From positions 1 to 60,455 of the forward strand of contig NZ_VMNW02000052.1 in assembly GCF_007713735.2 (NCBI RefSeq): a stretch of 60,455 nucleotides of DNA. The letters run 5' to 3'. How positions within the stretch are numbered: the stretch's first letter is position 1; each line of letters begins with the position of its first letter. Of this stretch, positions 50,346 to 58,822 are shown piece after piece. A program made the position numbers and the translations under genes. Origin of the DNA: Amycolatopsis acidicola (GTDB lineage: Bacteria > Actinomycetota > Actinomycetes > Mycobacteriales > Pseudonocardiaceae). Below the pieces are notes generated by a model that made no database searches, had not been told where the DNA came from, and saw nothing but the letters and a program-made list of their open reading frames with translations.

Positions 50346-50855
50346 GTGGGCACGGCGGCGGCCCGCCCGGCCGTGGAGCACCTGCGGCGCGCCAAGGACT
50401 GGATGGACGCGCACTACGCGGAGCCGCTCGACACCGAACGGGGCGCCGCCGTCGCCGGCTGGTCGCGCCACCACTTCCCGATCCGGCCGAAAAGCAGGCC
50501 GCCCGTGGCCGACCGTGGCCGACCGGGAGCCGCCCGCGCCAGGCGGATAGCCGTGACTGTCGGCCGGATCGGGAACGATCAGCGCAGTATCCGGTGCGTC
50601 GCGGCCGCGTATGGGGAGACGCCCAAGGCGTATCTCACGCGGCGGCGGATCGAGCGTGCGCAGGACCTGCTGCGGTCGGTGAACCTGTCGGTCACCGAGA
50701 TCTGCGTGGCCGTCGGCTTCACCAGCCTCGGCACGTTCACCGAGCTGACAGGGGAGTCCCCGTCGGCGTACCGGGCGAAAGCGCACGCGGACGGCCCGCC
50801 CGCGGTGCCCGGCTGTTACCTGATGATGTGGACGAGGCCCAGCAACCTCGGATAA
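50346..50855 (+). CDS. Short AraC-type regulator interrupted by a 37-codon insert
   Basis: A 169-residue reading frame. The two AraC helix-turn-helix parts are recognisable: VEHLRRAKDWMDAHYAEPLD to GWSRHHF, and YGETPKAYLTRRRIERAQDL to VGFTSLGTFTELTGESPSAY. Between them, where two or three residues are normal, about 38 residues follow HHF before RCVAAAYGE. The extra DNA is bounded by 16-bp inverted repeats (50475-50490, 50560-50575). The first recognition helix is therefore split, and the product is probably non-functional. It starts one base after the polA stop and precedes a VOC gene that is also damaged. Confidence 0.65.
   Translation: MGTAAARPAVEHLRRAKDWMDAHYAEPLDTERGAAVAGWSRHHFPIRPKSRPPVADRGRPGAARARRIAVTVGRIGNDQRSIRCVAAAYGETPKAYLTRRRIERAQDLLRSVNLSVTEICVAVGFTSLGTFTELTGESPSAYRAKAHADGPPAVPGCYLMMWTRPSNLG
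50475..50575. repeat. Small insert with 16-bp inverted repeats in AraC gene
   Basis: TTCCCGATCCGGCCGA (50475-50490) and TCGGCCGGATCGGGAA (50560-50575) are perfect inverted copies 69 bases apart. They lie within the extra 111 or so bases that split the AraC domain in frame. This could be a tiny non-coding mobile or palindromic element; no clear target duplication is seen. Confidence 0.55.
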
Positions 50856-50917
50856 GCACTCCCGCCGGTCCTGCGGCCAGCGTCGACCGCGGCAAGTTCC
50901 GGCAAGGGAGGCACACC

Positions 50918-51356
50918 ATGATCACCGGCCTGTCACACGCGAGCATCTCCGTGCTCGACCAGGACTCCGCGAAGGAGTTCTACACCGGGAAGCTCGGCTT
51001 CGAGGTGCGCGACGACCTGCGCGCCGGGGACTTCCGCTGGCTCACCGTCGGCCCGCCGGGGCAACCCGACTTCCGCCTCATCCTCATGCGGCCGGGCCCG
51101 CCGCAGCAGGACCCGGAGACCGAGAAGCTCATGCGGGAGCCCATCGCGAAGGGCGCGGTCAGCTCGGGCGTCTGGCAGACCAGTCGACTGCCGCAAGACC
51201 CACGCGGAGCTTTCCGCCCGCGGCGTCACTTTCCTGCAGGAGCCCCCCGAACGCCCTTATGGCGTCGAAGCCGTGTTCCGCGCCGGCTCCGGCAACTGGT
51301 TCAGCCTCACCGAGCGCTACGGCGAAGGGCTCGACCTGAGCAAAGGCTGGGGCTGA
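50918..51356 (+). pseudogene. VOC/glyoxalase-like gene with frameshift
   Basis: From ATG 50918 (after GGCAAGGGAGG) the frame gives a glyoxalase-fold start, ITGLSHASISVLDQDSAKEF followed by YTGKLGFEVRDDL, up to GVWQTS at about 51183. From about 51186 the next frame continues the fold: DCRKTHAELSARGVTFLQEP, PERPYGVEAVFRAGSGNWFS and LTERYGEGLDLSKGWG to a stop at 51356. One extra base (or two lost) near 51181-51186 explains it. AraC plus VOC is a common pair; both are damaged here. A sequencing error is the alternative. Confidence 0.75.
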
Positions 51357-51442
51357 GGGCGCCTGTGAACAGCGTGTTTCCTTCCGAAAAAGCCCCGGAT
51401 GGCGTCCTGCGCGTGGCCTGACGCGACGGTAGCGTCGGGCCC

Positions 51443-52045
51443 ATGGCAGGCGGGCGAGCTCTTGTTCTGGCGGGCACCGGAATGCTGCCGGAGGTGGTCG
51501 AAGCGTTGGTGGCCGAGGGCTGGCACGTGGTGCTGCCGAGCCGCAGGTACAGCCCGATAGCCGAGCCGGAGACGAAACCGGGCATCGCCGCGCTGCGCAA
51601 GCTCCGCCCGCGCGGGAACCGGCCCACCGCCAACGGCGCCAAGGGGCGCGGGCCCCGCGCGATCTGGGTCGAGGCGCACTGGGACAGGCCGCGCGAACTG
51701 GCCGGGAAAGCCGGATCCGCGCTCGGCGGGCCGGCGGACCTGCTGGTGGCGTGGGTGCACGAGCAGTACCGGCGTTCGGTGCTCGGCGCGTGCGAACGGC
51801 TGCTCGCCCCGGGCGCCCCGGTGGTCGAGGTGCGCGGCGCGGGCGGCCCGCAGGACCACCCCGAGCCGGTGCTCGCCGCGCACCCCACGCAGCTGGTGCT
51901 CGTCGGCGCGATCTCCGAGGTGGGGGACCGGCCGATGGGGCACGCCGAGGTGAGCCAGGGCGTGCTGGAGGCGGTGAGCCGGGCGGCCGCCGGGCGGCCG
52001 GCCTCGCTCCACCAGCTCGGTCAGTCGCGTCCGCTGGTGCTCTGA
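51443..52045 (+). CDS. Hypothetical Rossmann-like protein
   Basis: A 200-residue protein. The N-terminus ALVLAGTGMLPEVVEALVAE followed by GWHVVLPSRR looks like an SDR-type dinucleotide fold start, and ADLLVAWVHEQYRRSVLGAC resembles the central helix. The catalytic YxxxK pair is absent, so it is not a classical dehydrogenase. It is similar in layout to short dehydrogenase-like proteins of unknown role. The 3' end overlaps the convergent TetR gene by 25 bases. Confidence 0.65.
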   Translation: MAGGRALVLAGTGMLPEVVEALVAEGWHVVLPSRRYSPIAEPETKPGIAALRKLRPRGNRPTANGAKGRGPRAIWVEAHWDRPRELAGKAGSALGGPADLLVAWVHEQYRRSVLGACERLLAPGAPVVEVRGAGGPQDHPEPVLAAHPTQLVLVGAISEVGDRPMGHAEVSQGVLEAVSRAAAGRPASLHQLGQSRPLVL

Positions 52046-52647
52046 GTCCTGCGCTGTTTGTTACTGATCCGGCCACGGCCGGGATCGGTGAATCCGCGCA
52101 ACAACATCAGGATCGAGTCACGGACGTCCGCGCGGCTGCGGTGGGTCTGGAACGTCTGCCAGTCGAGCGCGACCACGAGCAGCGTGCCGAAAAGCCCCGC
52201 CGCGGCCGTGGACACGTCCACGTCCGGCGGGAGCCGTCCGGCATCGGCCATGCGCTCGAGTTGAGCCTTGACGATCGACACGACTTCTTCGCGCATCAGG
52301 GTCAGCGTCTCGTGCCACTGGCCCGGCGTGCGCCACATTTCGCTCACCAGGATCTGCGAAAACCCCCGGTACTCGGCGATGAACCCCAGCCCGGTGTCCA
52401 CAAGGGACTCCAGCCCGGTCACCGGGTCCGGCTCGCTTTCGTGCTCGCGCAACCGGTCCGCGAGCTGCCCGACGCCGTAGCGCAGCAGCGCGTCGATCAG
52501 CCCGTCCTTGCTGCCGAAGTTGTAGTAGACCGTGCCCTTGGCGACCCCGGCCTCGGCCGCGATGTCGTCGACGGTGAGCCCGACCAGGCCGTGGCTGCCC
52601 GCGAGTTTCAGCGTGGCTTCGAACAGGCGCTGCTTCGTGGAGGTCAC
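52021..52647 (-). CDS. TetR family regulator of the YhgE operon
   Basis: A 208-residue TetR-type repressor with LTVDDIAAEAGVAKGTVYYN and FGSKDGLIDALLRYG at about 25-60. The start is GTG at 52647, overlapping the stop of the YhgE-like gene (GTGA). It is the third gene of the operon whose upstream end carries a perfect 24-bp palindrome (55149-55172), so it probably regulates its own operon. Confidence 0.9.
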   Translation of the reverse strand: MTSTKQRLFEATLKLAGSHGLVGLTVDDIAAEAGVAKGTVYYNFGSKDGLIDALLRYGVGQLADRLREHESEPDPVTGLESLVDTGLGFIAEYRGFSQILVSEMWRTPGQWHETLTLMREEVVSIVKAQLERMADAGRLPPDVDVSTAAAGLFGTLLVVALDWQTFQTHRSRADVRDSILMLLRGFTDPGRGRISNKQRRTQSTSGRD

Positions 52648-54524
52648 AGGATCAGCTCCGGCTGCAGTTTCGACACCGTCCACACTCGTTGTTTGCGCGC
52701 GGCCAGCGCCGAACCCAGCACGGCGACGACGAGGTAACCGCAGAGCACCGCGATGTCGGCCAGGCTGCGCAAGGACGCGCCGGTGTAGAACAGGTGCCGG
52801 AATCCGTCCACCACATAGCTCATGGGTAGCACGACGTGCAGCGGGTACAGCGCGTCGGGCAGGGTCTGCCACGGGAACGTGCCGCCCGCGCTCACCAGCT
52901 GCAGCACCAGCAGCACCAGGCCGAGGAACTTGCCGACGGCGCCGAACAGCGCGTTCAGCGCGTGCACGATCGCGGTGAACGTCAGCGACGCCAGTATCGC
53001 GAACCCGATGGCGCCCAGGGGATTCGCGACATGGATGCCGACGAGCCAGGTGACCGCGCCGAAGAGCACGAGCACCTGCAGGATCCCGAGTATCCCGGCC
53101 GCGAGCCAGCCGCCGATCGCGACCCGCAGCGGCGAAACCCCGGCGGCGATCGCCCGCGTCGAGAGCGGGCGCAGCAACAGGAACAGCACGAACGCGCCGA
53201 TCCACGTGGCGAGCGCGATGAAGAACGGCGCGAGCCCGGCGCCGTAGGTGCCCGCCGAGGCCACCCCGGCGTTGTCCACGGTCACCGGGTCGGCGATCGT
53301 GTCGGCGGTCGCGGCGCGCGTCGGGTCGTTCGGGTTGGGGATCTGGTTGAGCCCCTCCCGCAGGCCGTCGCGCAGCTGTCCGGCGCCGGTGGCCAGTTCG
53401 GTGCTGCCGGAAAGCGCTGTCTTCTGGCCGTCGTTGAGTTTCGCCGCTCCCGCCGACAGCGAGTTCGCGCCGTCGGAAGCCTGCGCGATGCCGTTCGTGA
53501 GCTGGGGTGCCGAGGCGGCGAGAGTGGCCGCGCCGGTGGCGACCTGCTGCGAACCGCTGGCGAGCTGGTTCAGCTGCGACGACGCGCTCTGCACGCGGGC
53601 GTTGGCCTGGTCGACGGGGGAGCGGAGTTCGGAGAGGACCGAAAGTACCTGCTGCACCTGGGTTTCCGGCACGCCATCGGCGCGAAGCCGTTGCGCCAGC
53701 TGGTCGTTGACGTTGTTCAGGGTGTTCTGCAGATCGGCGGACCCGTTGGCGAGCGTGGCCCCGACAGCGGCGACCTGCGCGTTGCCCGCCGAAACCTGGG
53801 CCGCGCCGTCCGCGAGCTTCTTCGTGTCCGCGGGCAACGAGGAAGTGCTCGATTTCAGCGTGGTCAACCCGCTCGCCAGTGTGGTGCTGCCGGAGGCGAG
53901 TTGCGCCGCGCCATCGGCGAGTTGCTGCTGCCCGCCCTGTAGCTGGGCGGCGCCGTCGGCGAGCTTCGACGCTCCGTCCGCGGCTTCCTGGGTTTTGCCG
54001 TAGATCGTGGAAAACCCGATGAGGAACCGGTTCGCGGCCTCGGCGCCGACCTTCTCCGCGATCGTGCTGCGGATCTGCTCCGCGACCTGGTTCGCGATCG
54101 TGTGCGAGAGGTAGTTGTTGGCGTCGTTGGTGGTCAGCCGGATGGTCGCCTGTTCCGGGGTGAAGTTCCCGGACGAGGTCAGCGCGGTGGAGAAGTCCTT
54201 CGGGACGGTGATCGCGAACGAGTACCTGCCGTCCTGCACGCCTTGCTGCGCTTCGTCGGCCGAGGTCTCGTGCCAGCTGAAGGTGCCGGACTTGACCACG
54301 TCGCCGGTCACCTCCTGGCCGACGTTGCGGTCGCCGGAACCGGCGTCGAGGTTGACGATCGCGGCGGGCAGTTTGCTCAGCCTGCCGTACGGGTCGTAGT
54401 TCGCGTAGAGGTAGAAGGACGCGTACAGCAGCGGCACCAGCACGAGCGCCACGACGGCGAGCTTCGGCAGCGTGCCCGCGGTGAGCCGGCGCAGTTCGTT
54501 GACGGCGATGCGGAAGCTGGTCAC
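52644..54524 (-). CDS. YhgE/Pip-type membrane protein
   Basis: A 626-residue membrane protein. A first segment (about 21-41) is followed by a large extracytoplasmic domain. From about 180 to 400 it has coiled-coil-like Ala/Ser/Gly/Leu repeats (LADGAAQLQGGQQQLADGAA), and then five or six C-terminal segments as in ABC-2-type permeases. Phage-infection-protein/YhgE proteins work in export or cell-envelope functions, some as type VII secretion-associated. It pairs with the degenerate ATPase gene upstream; the genes overlap by four bases at 54521-54524. Confidence 0.87.
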   Translation of the reverse strand: MTSFRIAVNELRRLTAGTLPKLAVVALVLVPLLYASFYLYANYDPYGRLSKLPAAIVNLDAGSGDRNVGQEVTGDVVKSGTFSWHETSADEAQQGVQDGRYSFAITVPKDFSTALTSSGNFTPEQATIRLTTNDANNYLSHTIANQVAEQIRSTIAEKVGAEAANRFLIGFSTIYGKTQEAADGASKLADGAAQLQGGQQQLADGAAQLASGSTTLASGLTTLKSSTSSLPADTKKLADGAAQVSAGNAQVAAVGATLANGSADLQNTLNNVNDQLAQRLRADGVPETQVQQVLSVLSELRSPVDQANARVQSASSQLNQLASGSQQVATGAATLAASAPQLTNGIAQASDGANSLSAGAAKLNDGQKTALSGSTELATGAGQLRDGLREGLNQIPNPNDPTRAATADTIADPVTVDNAGVASAGTYGAGLAPFFIALATWIGAFVLFLLLRPLSTRAIAAGVSPLRVAIGGWLAAGILGILQVLVLFGAVTWLVGIHVANPLGAIGFAILASLTFTAIVHALNALFGAVGKFLGLVLLVLQLVSAGGTFPWQTLPDALYPLHVVLPMSYVVDGFRHLFYTGASLRSLADIAVLCGYLVVAVLGSALAARKQRVWTVSKLQPELIL

Positions 54525-55138
54525 GGCTGTTCTCCGATCCGGGCCGGGGTGGCGGGCAGGGATTCCAGCGGGGTGGTGGCCGTCAGCACGACCACGGCGA
54601 GCCCGTTCTCGGCGTGCTTGCGGGCGAGATCCGCCCAGCTGTCCACGTCGCTGGTGTGCCGGTCGGGGGTGTCGAGGACGAGCAGCCGGACCCCGCGCCG
54701 GTCCGCGGCGAGCTCGGTCAGCAGCCGCGTCCGCGTTGCCGCGCCGAGGTTTTCGAAGCGCACGTTCGCCAGCCCGGCCGCGTCGTGCTCGGCCAGCCAG
54801 CGCGCGACGTCTTCCTTCCCCGCCGGGCGCCGGGCGAGCGCGAGCTCCTCGCCGGCGACGACGCGCAACGGCAGCGCGCCCTCCGGTTCGCTGATGCCGG
54901 GCGCGTCCACGACCGCCGTGAGGTCGCGTAGCCGGGCGGCGTCGATCTTGTCGTCGAGCGTGACGACCCCGGTCCGCGGGCGCATCCGCCCGGTGAGCGC
55001 GAGCCCGAACGCGGTCACCCCGGCGCCGGGCTCACCGTGCACGAAGGCGAGTTCGCCGTCGGCGACGGACAACGAGGTCGGGGGCAGGAGGGTGCCGTGC
55101 GGCCCCTCGATCGACACCCGGTCGGCGCGCACGAGCAC
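54521..55138 (-). CDS. Degenerate ABC-type ATP-binding protein
   Basis: A 205-residue protein with the shape of a small ABC ATPase. The P-loop reads GEPGAGVTAFGLALTG: the lysine of GxxGxGK(S/T) is replaced by valine. The signature motif LSGGQ is not visible, and the Walker B-like strand is VRLLVLDTPDRH. ATP hydrolysis is therefore doubtful; it may only have a structural or regulatory role beside the YhgE-like permease. The start is GTG at 55138, immediately after AAAGGAG at the edge of the palindromic operator. Confidence 0.75.
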   Translation of the reverse strand: MLVRADRVSIEGPHGTLLPPTSLSVADGELAFVHGEPGAGVTAFGLALTGRMRPRTGVVTLDDKIDAARLRDLTAVVDAPGISEPEGALPLRVVAGEELALARRPAGKEDVARWLAEHDAAGLANVRFENLGAATRTRLLTELAADRRGVRLLVLDTPDRHTSDVDSWADLARKHAENGLAVVVLTATTPLESLPATPARIGEQP

Positions 55139-55148
55139 GGGAGACTCC

Positions 55149-55172
55149 TTTGAACTGACTGGTCAGTTCAAA
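55149..55172. promoter_or_regulatory. Perfect 24-bp palindromic TetR operator
   Basis: TTTGAACTGAC (55149-55159), two central bases and GTCAGTTCAAA (55162-55172) make a perfect dyad. It is 10 bases upstream of the GTG start of the ATPase-like gene and merges with its AAAGGAG ribosome site. Binding would block both transcription start and translation of the operon. Confidence 0.85.
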
Positions 55173-55222
55173 ACGCTACGACGGGTGCGGCCGACCCGCA
55201 ACTCGCGGCGGTGCCGATGTGG

Positions 55223-56146
55223 TCAGCGCAACGCCGAAGCGGGCTGCGCCTCCCAGTAAGTCCACAGTGGACGATAACCCTGCCGGGGCCAGAACTGCGC
55301 GGCGAGCGGGTTGGTCGGGTTGAAGTAGAGGTAGGTCCCGGTCGCCCCGGACGCATGGAAGTCGCGGTGCACGGCCGCCATCAGCGCCCGGCCCGCCCCG
55401 CCGCCCCGGGCCTCGGGCCGGGTGGCCACGTTGTTCACGTAACCCCAGCGCCCCACGGGAAGCAGCTCGGCCGCCCACGAACCCGGCGCGGCTTCGACCC
55501 AGCCGCAGTCGGCCACCGCGACCGCGACGCCGTCGCGCTCGGCGAGCCAGATCGGCGCTCCCGCGTCGAGGCTCCGGCGCAGCTGCGGCGCGATGAGCTC
55601 CCGGACGCCCGGCCGCGCGCGCAGCGTGACCTGCGCGGTGTAGTCGAAGGTGACCATGATCAGGTCCAGGGTCTCCTCGAAATCCTCCCGCCGGGCCCGC
55701 CGGATGGTGACGCCGCGCGGCGGCGCGCCGTCGGCTTCGGGGCGGGCGGTGCGCACGGCGAGCACGGACGCGGGGATGAGGCCATGGCTGAGAAAAGCGT
55801 GGATCGCCGGGGCGTCGCGGCTGGGCCAGGTGACCGTGCACGCCGAGTCGGGGCCGGGAGATTCCGCGTCCATCCGGTGCCGCCACGCCCGCAGCAGCAC
55901 GTCCATCCCTTCGGTTCCGGTCTCGCCGGGGAAGGGGAACAGCTGCCACACGCGCTCGGCCGACCAGAGCAGGTCGAGCGAGCCCGCGGCGTGCCGCTGG
56001 CTTTGCAGCACCGCGGACACCTGGACGCCGTCGGTGGTCGCGGCCGTGAGCACCTCGCCCTCGGGCAGGCCCTGTGGCGGCGGCACGAGCGGGTCGGCGG
56101 CGGCGAACCGTGCCCGCTGGGTGCTCAGCAGCGCGCCGGCCGCCAT
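55223..56146 (-). CDS. GNAT family N-acetyltransferase
   Basis: A 307-residue protein. The C-terminal half is a GNAT domain with the acetyl-CoA loop NNVATRPEARGGGAGRALMA and the end FNPTNPLAAQFWPRQGYRPL; the N-terminal half is a degenerate second domain. ATG at 56146 shares one base with the stop of the methyltransferase gene (TGATG). The substrate is unknown. Confidence 0.85.
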   Translation of the reverse strand: MAAGALLSTQRARFAAADPLVPPPQGLPEGEVLTAATTDGVQVSAVLQSQRHAAGSLDLLWSAERVWQLFPFPGETGTEGMDVLLRAWRHRMDAESPGPDSACTVTWPSRDAPAIHAFLSHGLIPASVLAVRTARPEADGAPPRGVTIRRARREDFEETLDLIMVTFDYTAQVTLRARPGVRELIAPQLRRSLDAGAPIWLAERDGVAVAVADCGWVEAAPGSWAAELLPVGRWGYVNNVATRPEARGGGAGRALMAAVHRDFHASGATGTYLYFNPTNPLAAQFWPRQGYRPLWTYWEAQPASALR

Positions 56147-56985
56147 CACGGCTCCCGGCGGGTCACGAAGATCGCGGTGCCCGGGAAAAGCTTGCCCCGC
56201 AACGGACTCCACTGTCCCCAGGTGCGGGTGTGCCCGGCGGGCCACTCCGGTTCGACGAGGTTCTCCAGCCGGAAACCGGTGCCGGACAAGGCGCGCACGT
56301 AGTCGCCGAGGGTGCGGTGGTACTCGACGTAGGTGGCGCGGCCCTCGGCATCGACCTCCGCGTAGGGCGTGCGGTCGAAGTACGGCTGCGTCGCGGTGAG
56401 GCCGTTCGGGCCGGGGTCGTCCGGAAAGATCCATCGCATCGGATGGGTCACCGCGAAGACCCACGGGGCGTCGGGGCGCAGCACGCGGCGCAGCTCGGCG
56501 AAGACCGCCGACACCGACGCCACGAACGGGATCGCGCCGAACGCCGAGCAGGCGGCGTCCATGCTCGCGTCCGCCAGCGGAAGTTCTTCGGCGCTCGCCT
56601 GGATGAGCGGAATAGCCGCACCGGTGCGGGCGTTGGCTTGGGCAGCATGCCGCAGCATTCCACCGGACAAGTCGAGCGCGAACGGGCTCGCGCCCTGGCC
56701 TTCGAGCCAGCGCGAGCACGCGGCCTGACCGCAGCCGATTTCGGCCACGCGCAGGCCGGCCACGTCGCCCAGCAGGGCGGCGTCGGCTTCACGCAGCCCT
56801 TCCGGGCACCAGACGAAATCCGCGTCGCCCAGGAAGTCACCGTGCGCGGCCTGGTAGTCGTCGGCGTCGGCGTCCCACCAGGCCAGATTCGCGGCGGTGG
56901 CTTCGCGGCCGCCCACCGGGCGGTGCGCGACGCCGACGGTACCGAGCAGTTCCTCGGCGCGGGCGTGGCGATCCTGCGGTGTCAC
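56146..56985 (-). CDS. Class I SAM-dependent methyltransferase
   Basis: A 279-residue methyltransferase. Motif I is VAEIGCGQAACSRWL near residue 80, followed by the acidic and post-I regions FALDLSGGMLRHAA and the motif IV-like CSAFGAIPF. The start is GTG at 56985. It is divergent from rpsA, with a 269-base gap. Methyltransferases near rpsA are common in actinobacteria. Substrate unknown. Confidence 0.87.
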   Translation of the reverse strand: MTPQDRHARAEELLGTVGVAHRPVGGREATAANLAWWDADADDYQAAHGDFLGDADFVWCPEGLREADAALLGDVAGLRVAEIGCGQAACSRWLEGQGASPFALDLSGGMLRHAAQANARTGAAIPLIQASAEELPLADASMDAACSAFGAIPFVASVSAVFAELRRVLRPDAPWVFAVTHPMRWIFPDDPGPNGLTATQPYFDRTPYAEVDAEGRATYVEYHRTLGDYVRALSGTGFRLENLVEPEWPAGHTRTWGQWSPLRGKLFPGTAIFVTRREP

Positions 56986-57000
56986 GGTCGCATTGTCACC

Positions 57001-57254
57001 CGCCCCGGAACCGGGGCGCGTACAGGAGACCCTGTTTGTGCCGTGTGTGGGCGACCGCGTACGCTATCTCCAGCGCAGTGGGTTCGCGCTACCTGCAGCT
57101 CGGGGCGAGATCATCCCGGGTACGGGTCGCGCTTCTCGGCGGTGGAGGCTCGCGGTCGTTCGCAGGAACGTTTGCTCTGTTCTGCCGTCGTTCCCGCGGC
57201 GCACGCAAACTACAAGCCCACTAATTCCCAGCCGTTACCGGAGCAACCCACCTA
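57001..57254 (+). promoter_or_regulatory. Long rpsA leader region
   Basis: CGCCCCGG-AA-CCGGGGCG (57001-57018) is a short dyad. TTGTGC (57036-57041) and TACGCT (57060-57065), spaced by 18 bases, are a candidate promoter. This would leave an untranslated leader of about 185 bases before rpsA, ending with CCGGAG near 57240. Such a leader is suited to autogenous control by S1. Confidence 0.45.
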
Positions 57255-58754
57255 ATGACCACCGACACCACCACCGTCCCGACGGCCGAACCGCAGGCCC
57301 AGCAGGTCGCCATCAACGACATCGGGTCGGAGGAAGACTTCCTCGCGGCGATCGACAAGACGATCAAGTACTTCAACGACGGCGACATCGTCGAAGGCAC
57401 CATCGTCAAGGTCGACCGCGACGAGGTGCTGCTCGACATCGGGTACAAGACCGAGGGCGTCATCCCTTCGCGTGAGCTGTCCATCAAGCACGATGTCGAT
57501 CCCGGCGAGGTCGTCGCCGTCGGTGACGAGGTCGAGGCCCTCGTTCTCCAGAAGGAGGACAAGGAGGGGCGGCTGATCCTGTCCAAGAAGCGCGCCCAGT
57601 ACGAGCGCGCCTGGGGCACGATCGAGGAGCTCAAGGAGAAGGACGAGCCCGTCAAGGGCACCGTCATCGAGGTCGTCAAGGGCGGCCTCATCCTCGACAT
57701 CGGCCTGCGCGGCTTCCTGCCCGCGTCGCTGGTGGAGATGCGCCGCGTGCGCGACCTGCAGCCGTACGTCGGCCGCGAGCTCGAGGCCAAGATCATCGAG
57801 CTGGACAAGAACCGCAACAACGTGGTGCTGTCCCGCCGGGCCTACCTCGAGCAGACCCAGTCCGAGGTGCGCAGCGAGTTCCTCAACGCGCTCGCCAAGG
57901 GCCAGGTCCGCAAGGGCGTCGTCTCCTCGATCGTCAACTTCGGCGCGTTCGTCGACCTCGGCGGGGTCGACGGCCTGGTGCACGTCTCCGAGCTGTCCTG
58001 GAAGCACATCGACCACCCGTCCGAGGTCGTCGAGGTCGGCCAGGAGGTCACCGTCGAGGTGCTCGACGTGGACATGGACCGCGAGCGCGTGTCCCTGTCG
58101 CTGAAGGCCACCCAGGAAGACCCGTGGCGCCAGTTCGCCCGCACCCACGCGATCGGCCAGATCGTGCCGGGCAAGGTCACCAAGCTCGTCCCGTTCGGCG
58201 CGTTCGTCCGCGTCGAGGAGGGCATCGAGGGCCTGGTGCACATCTCCGAGCTGGCCGAGCGCCACGTGGAGATCCCGGAGCAGGTCGTCCAGGTGGGCGG
58301 CGAGGTCATGGTCAAGGTCATCGACATCGACCTCGAGCGCCGTCGCATCTCGCTGTCGCTCAAGCAGGCCAACGAGGGCGTCACCCCGGACGCGGAGTTC
58401 GACCCGACGCAGTACGGCATGGCCGCCGAGTACGACGAGCAGGGCAACTACATCTACCCCGAGGGCTTCGACCCCGACACCCAGGAGTGGCAGGAGGGCT
58501 ACGACAAGCAGCGTGAGGAGTGGGAGCGCGGCTACGCCGAGGCGCACGCCCGCTACGAGGCTCACATGCGTCAGGTCCAGAAGGCCGCCGAGGCCGACGC
58601 CGCCGCCGCGGCCGACGCCGCGACCGGTGTGGACGGTGGCGAGCAGAGCTACAGCTCGTCGCAGTCCGACACGGCCTCGAAGAGCACCGGGGGCACCCTG
58701 GCCAGCGACGAGCAGCTGGCCGCCCTGCGGGAGAAGCTCTCCGGCGGCGCGTGA
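57255..58754 (+). CDS. rpsA: 30S ribosomal protein S1
   Basis: A 499-residue S1 protein with four S1 RNA-binding repeats at about 35-105, 120-185, 205-275 and 290-360. The last two show GVVSSIVNFGAFVDLGGVDG and GKVTKLVPFGAFVRVEEGIE. The C-terminal 120 residues are acidic and low complexity, as in actinobacteria. It binds mRNA on the 30S subunit and helps initiation. The ATG at 57255 follows GGAG. Confidence 0.97.
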   Translation: MTTDTTTVPTAEPQAQQVAINDIGSEEDFLAAIDKTIKYFNDGDIVEGTIVKVDRDEVLLDIGYKTEGVIPSRELSIKHDVDPGEVVAVGDEVEALVLQKEDKEGRLILSKKRAQYERAWGTIEELKEKDEPVKGTVIEVVKGGLILDIGLRGFLPASLVEMRRVRDLQPYVGRELEAKIIELDKNRNNVVLSRRAYLEQTQSEVRSEFLNALAKGQVRKGVVSSIVNFGAFVDLGGVDGLVHVSELSWKHIDHPSEVVEVGQEVTVEVLDVDMDRERVSLSLKATQEDPWRQFARTHAIGQIVPGKVTKLVPFGAFVRVEEGIEGLVHISELAERHVEIPEQVVQVGGEVMVKVIDIDLERRRISLSLKQANEGVTPDAEFDPTQYGMAAEYDEQGNYIYPEGFDPDTQEWQEGYDKQREEWERGYAEAHARYEAHMRQVQKAAEADAAAAADAATGVDGGEQSYSSSQSDTASKSTGGTLASDEQLAALREKLSGGA

Positions 58755-58766
58755 TCGCTGACTGAG

Positions 58767-58803
58767 AACGGCCCCCGGTTCTTCGGAACCGGGGGCCGTT
58801 TTT
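58767..58803 (+). terminator. rpsA intrinsic terminator with UUCG tetraloop
   Basis: AACGGCCCCCGGTTC (58767-58781), loop TTCG, and GAACCGGGGGCCGTT (58786-58800) form a 15-bp stem closed by a C-UUCG-G tetraloop and followed by a T-run. Confidence 0.95.
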
Positions 58804-58822
58804 CGTTGCCGTACCAGGAAAA

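Noticed and set aside
47585..50395. A 936-codon open frame antisense to polA
   Set aside because: It has the composition of a GC-bias shadow (His/Arg/Gly/Val-rich, no domain), covers all of polA, and polA motifs are intact on the other strand.
52021..52045. Sequence error at the overlap of the hypothetical and TetR genes
   Set aside because: Both C-termini are plausible and short convergent overlaps occur elsewhere in the window.
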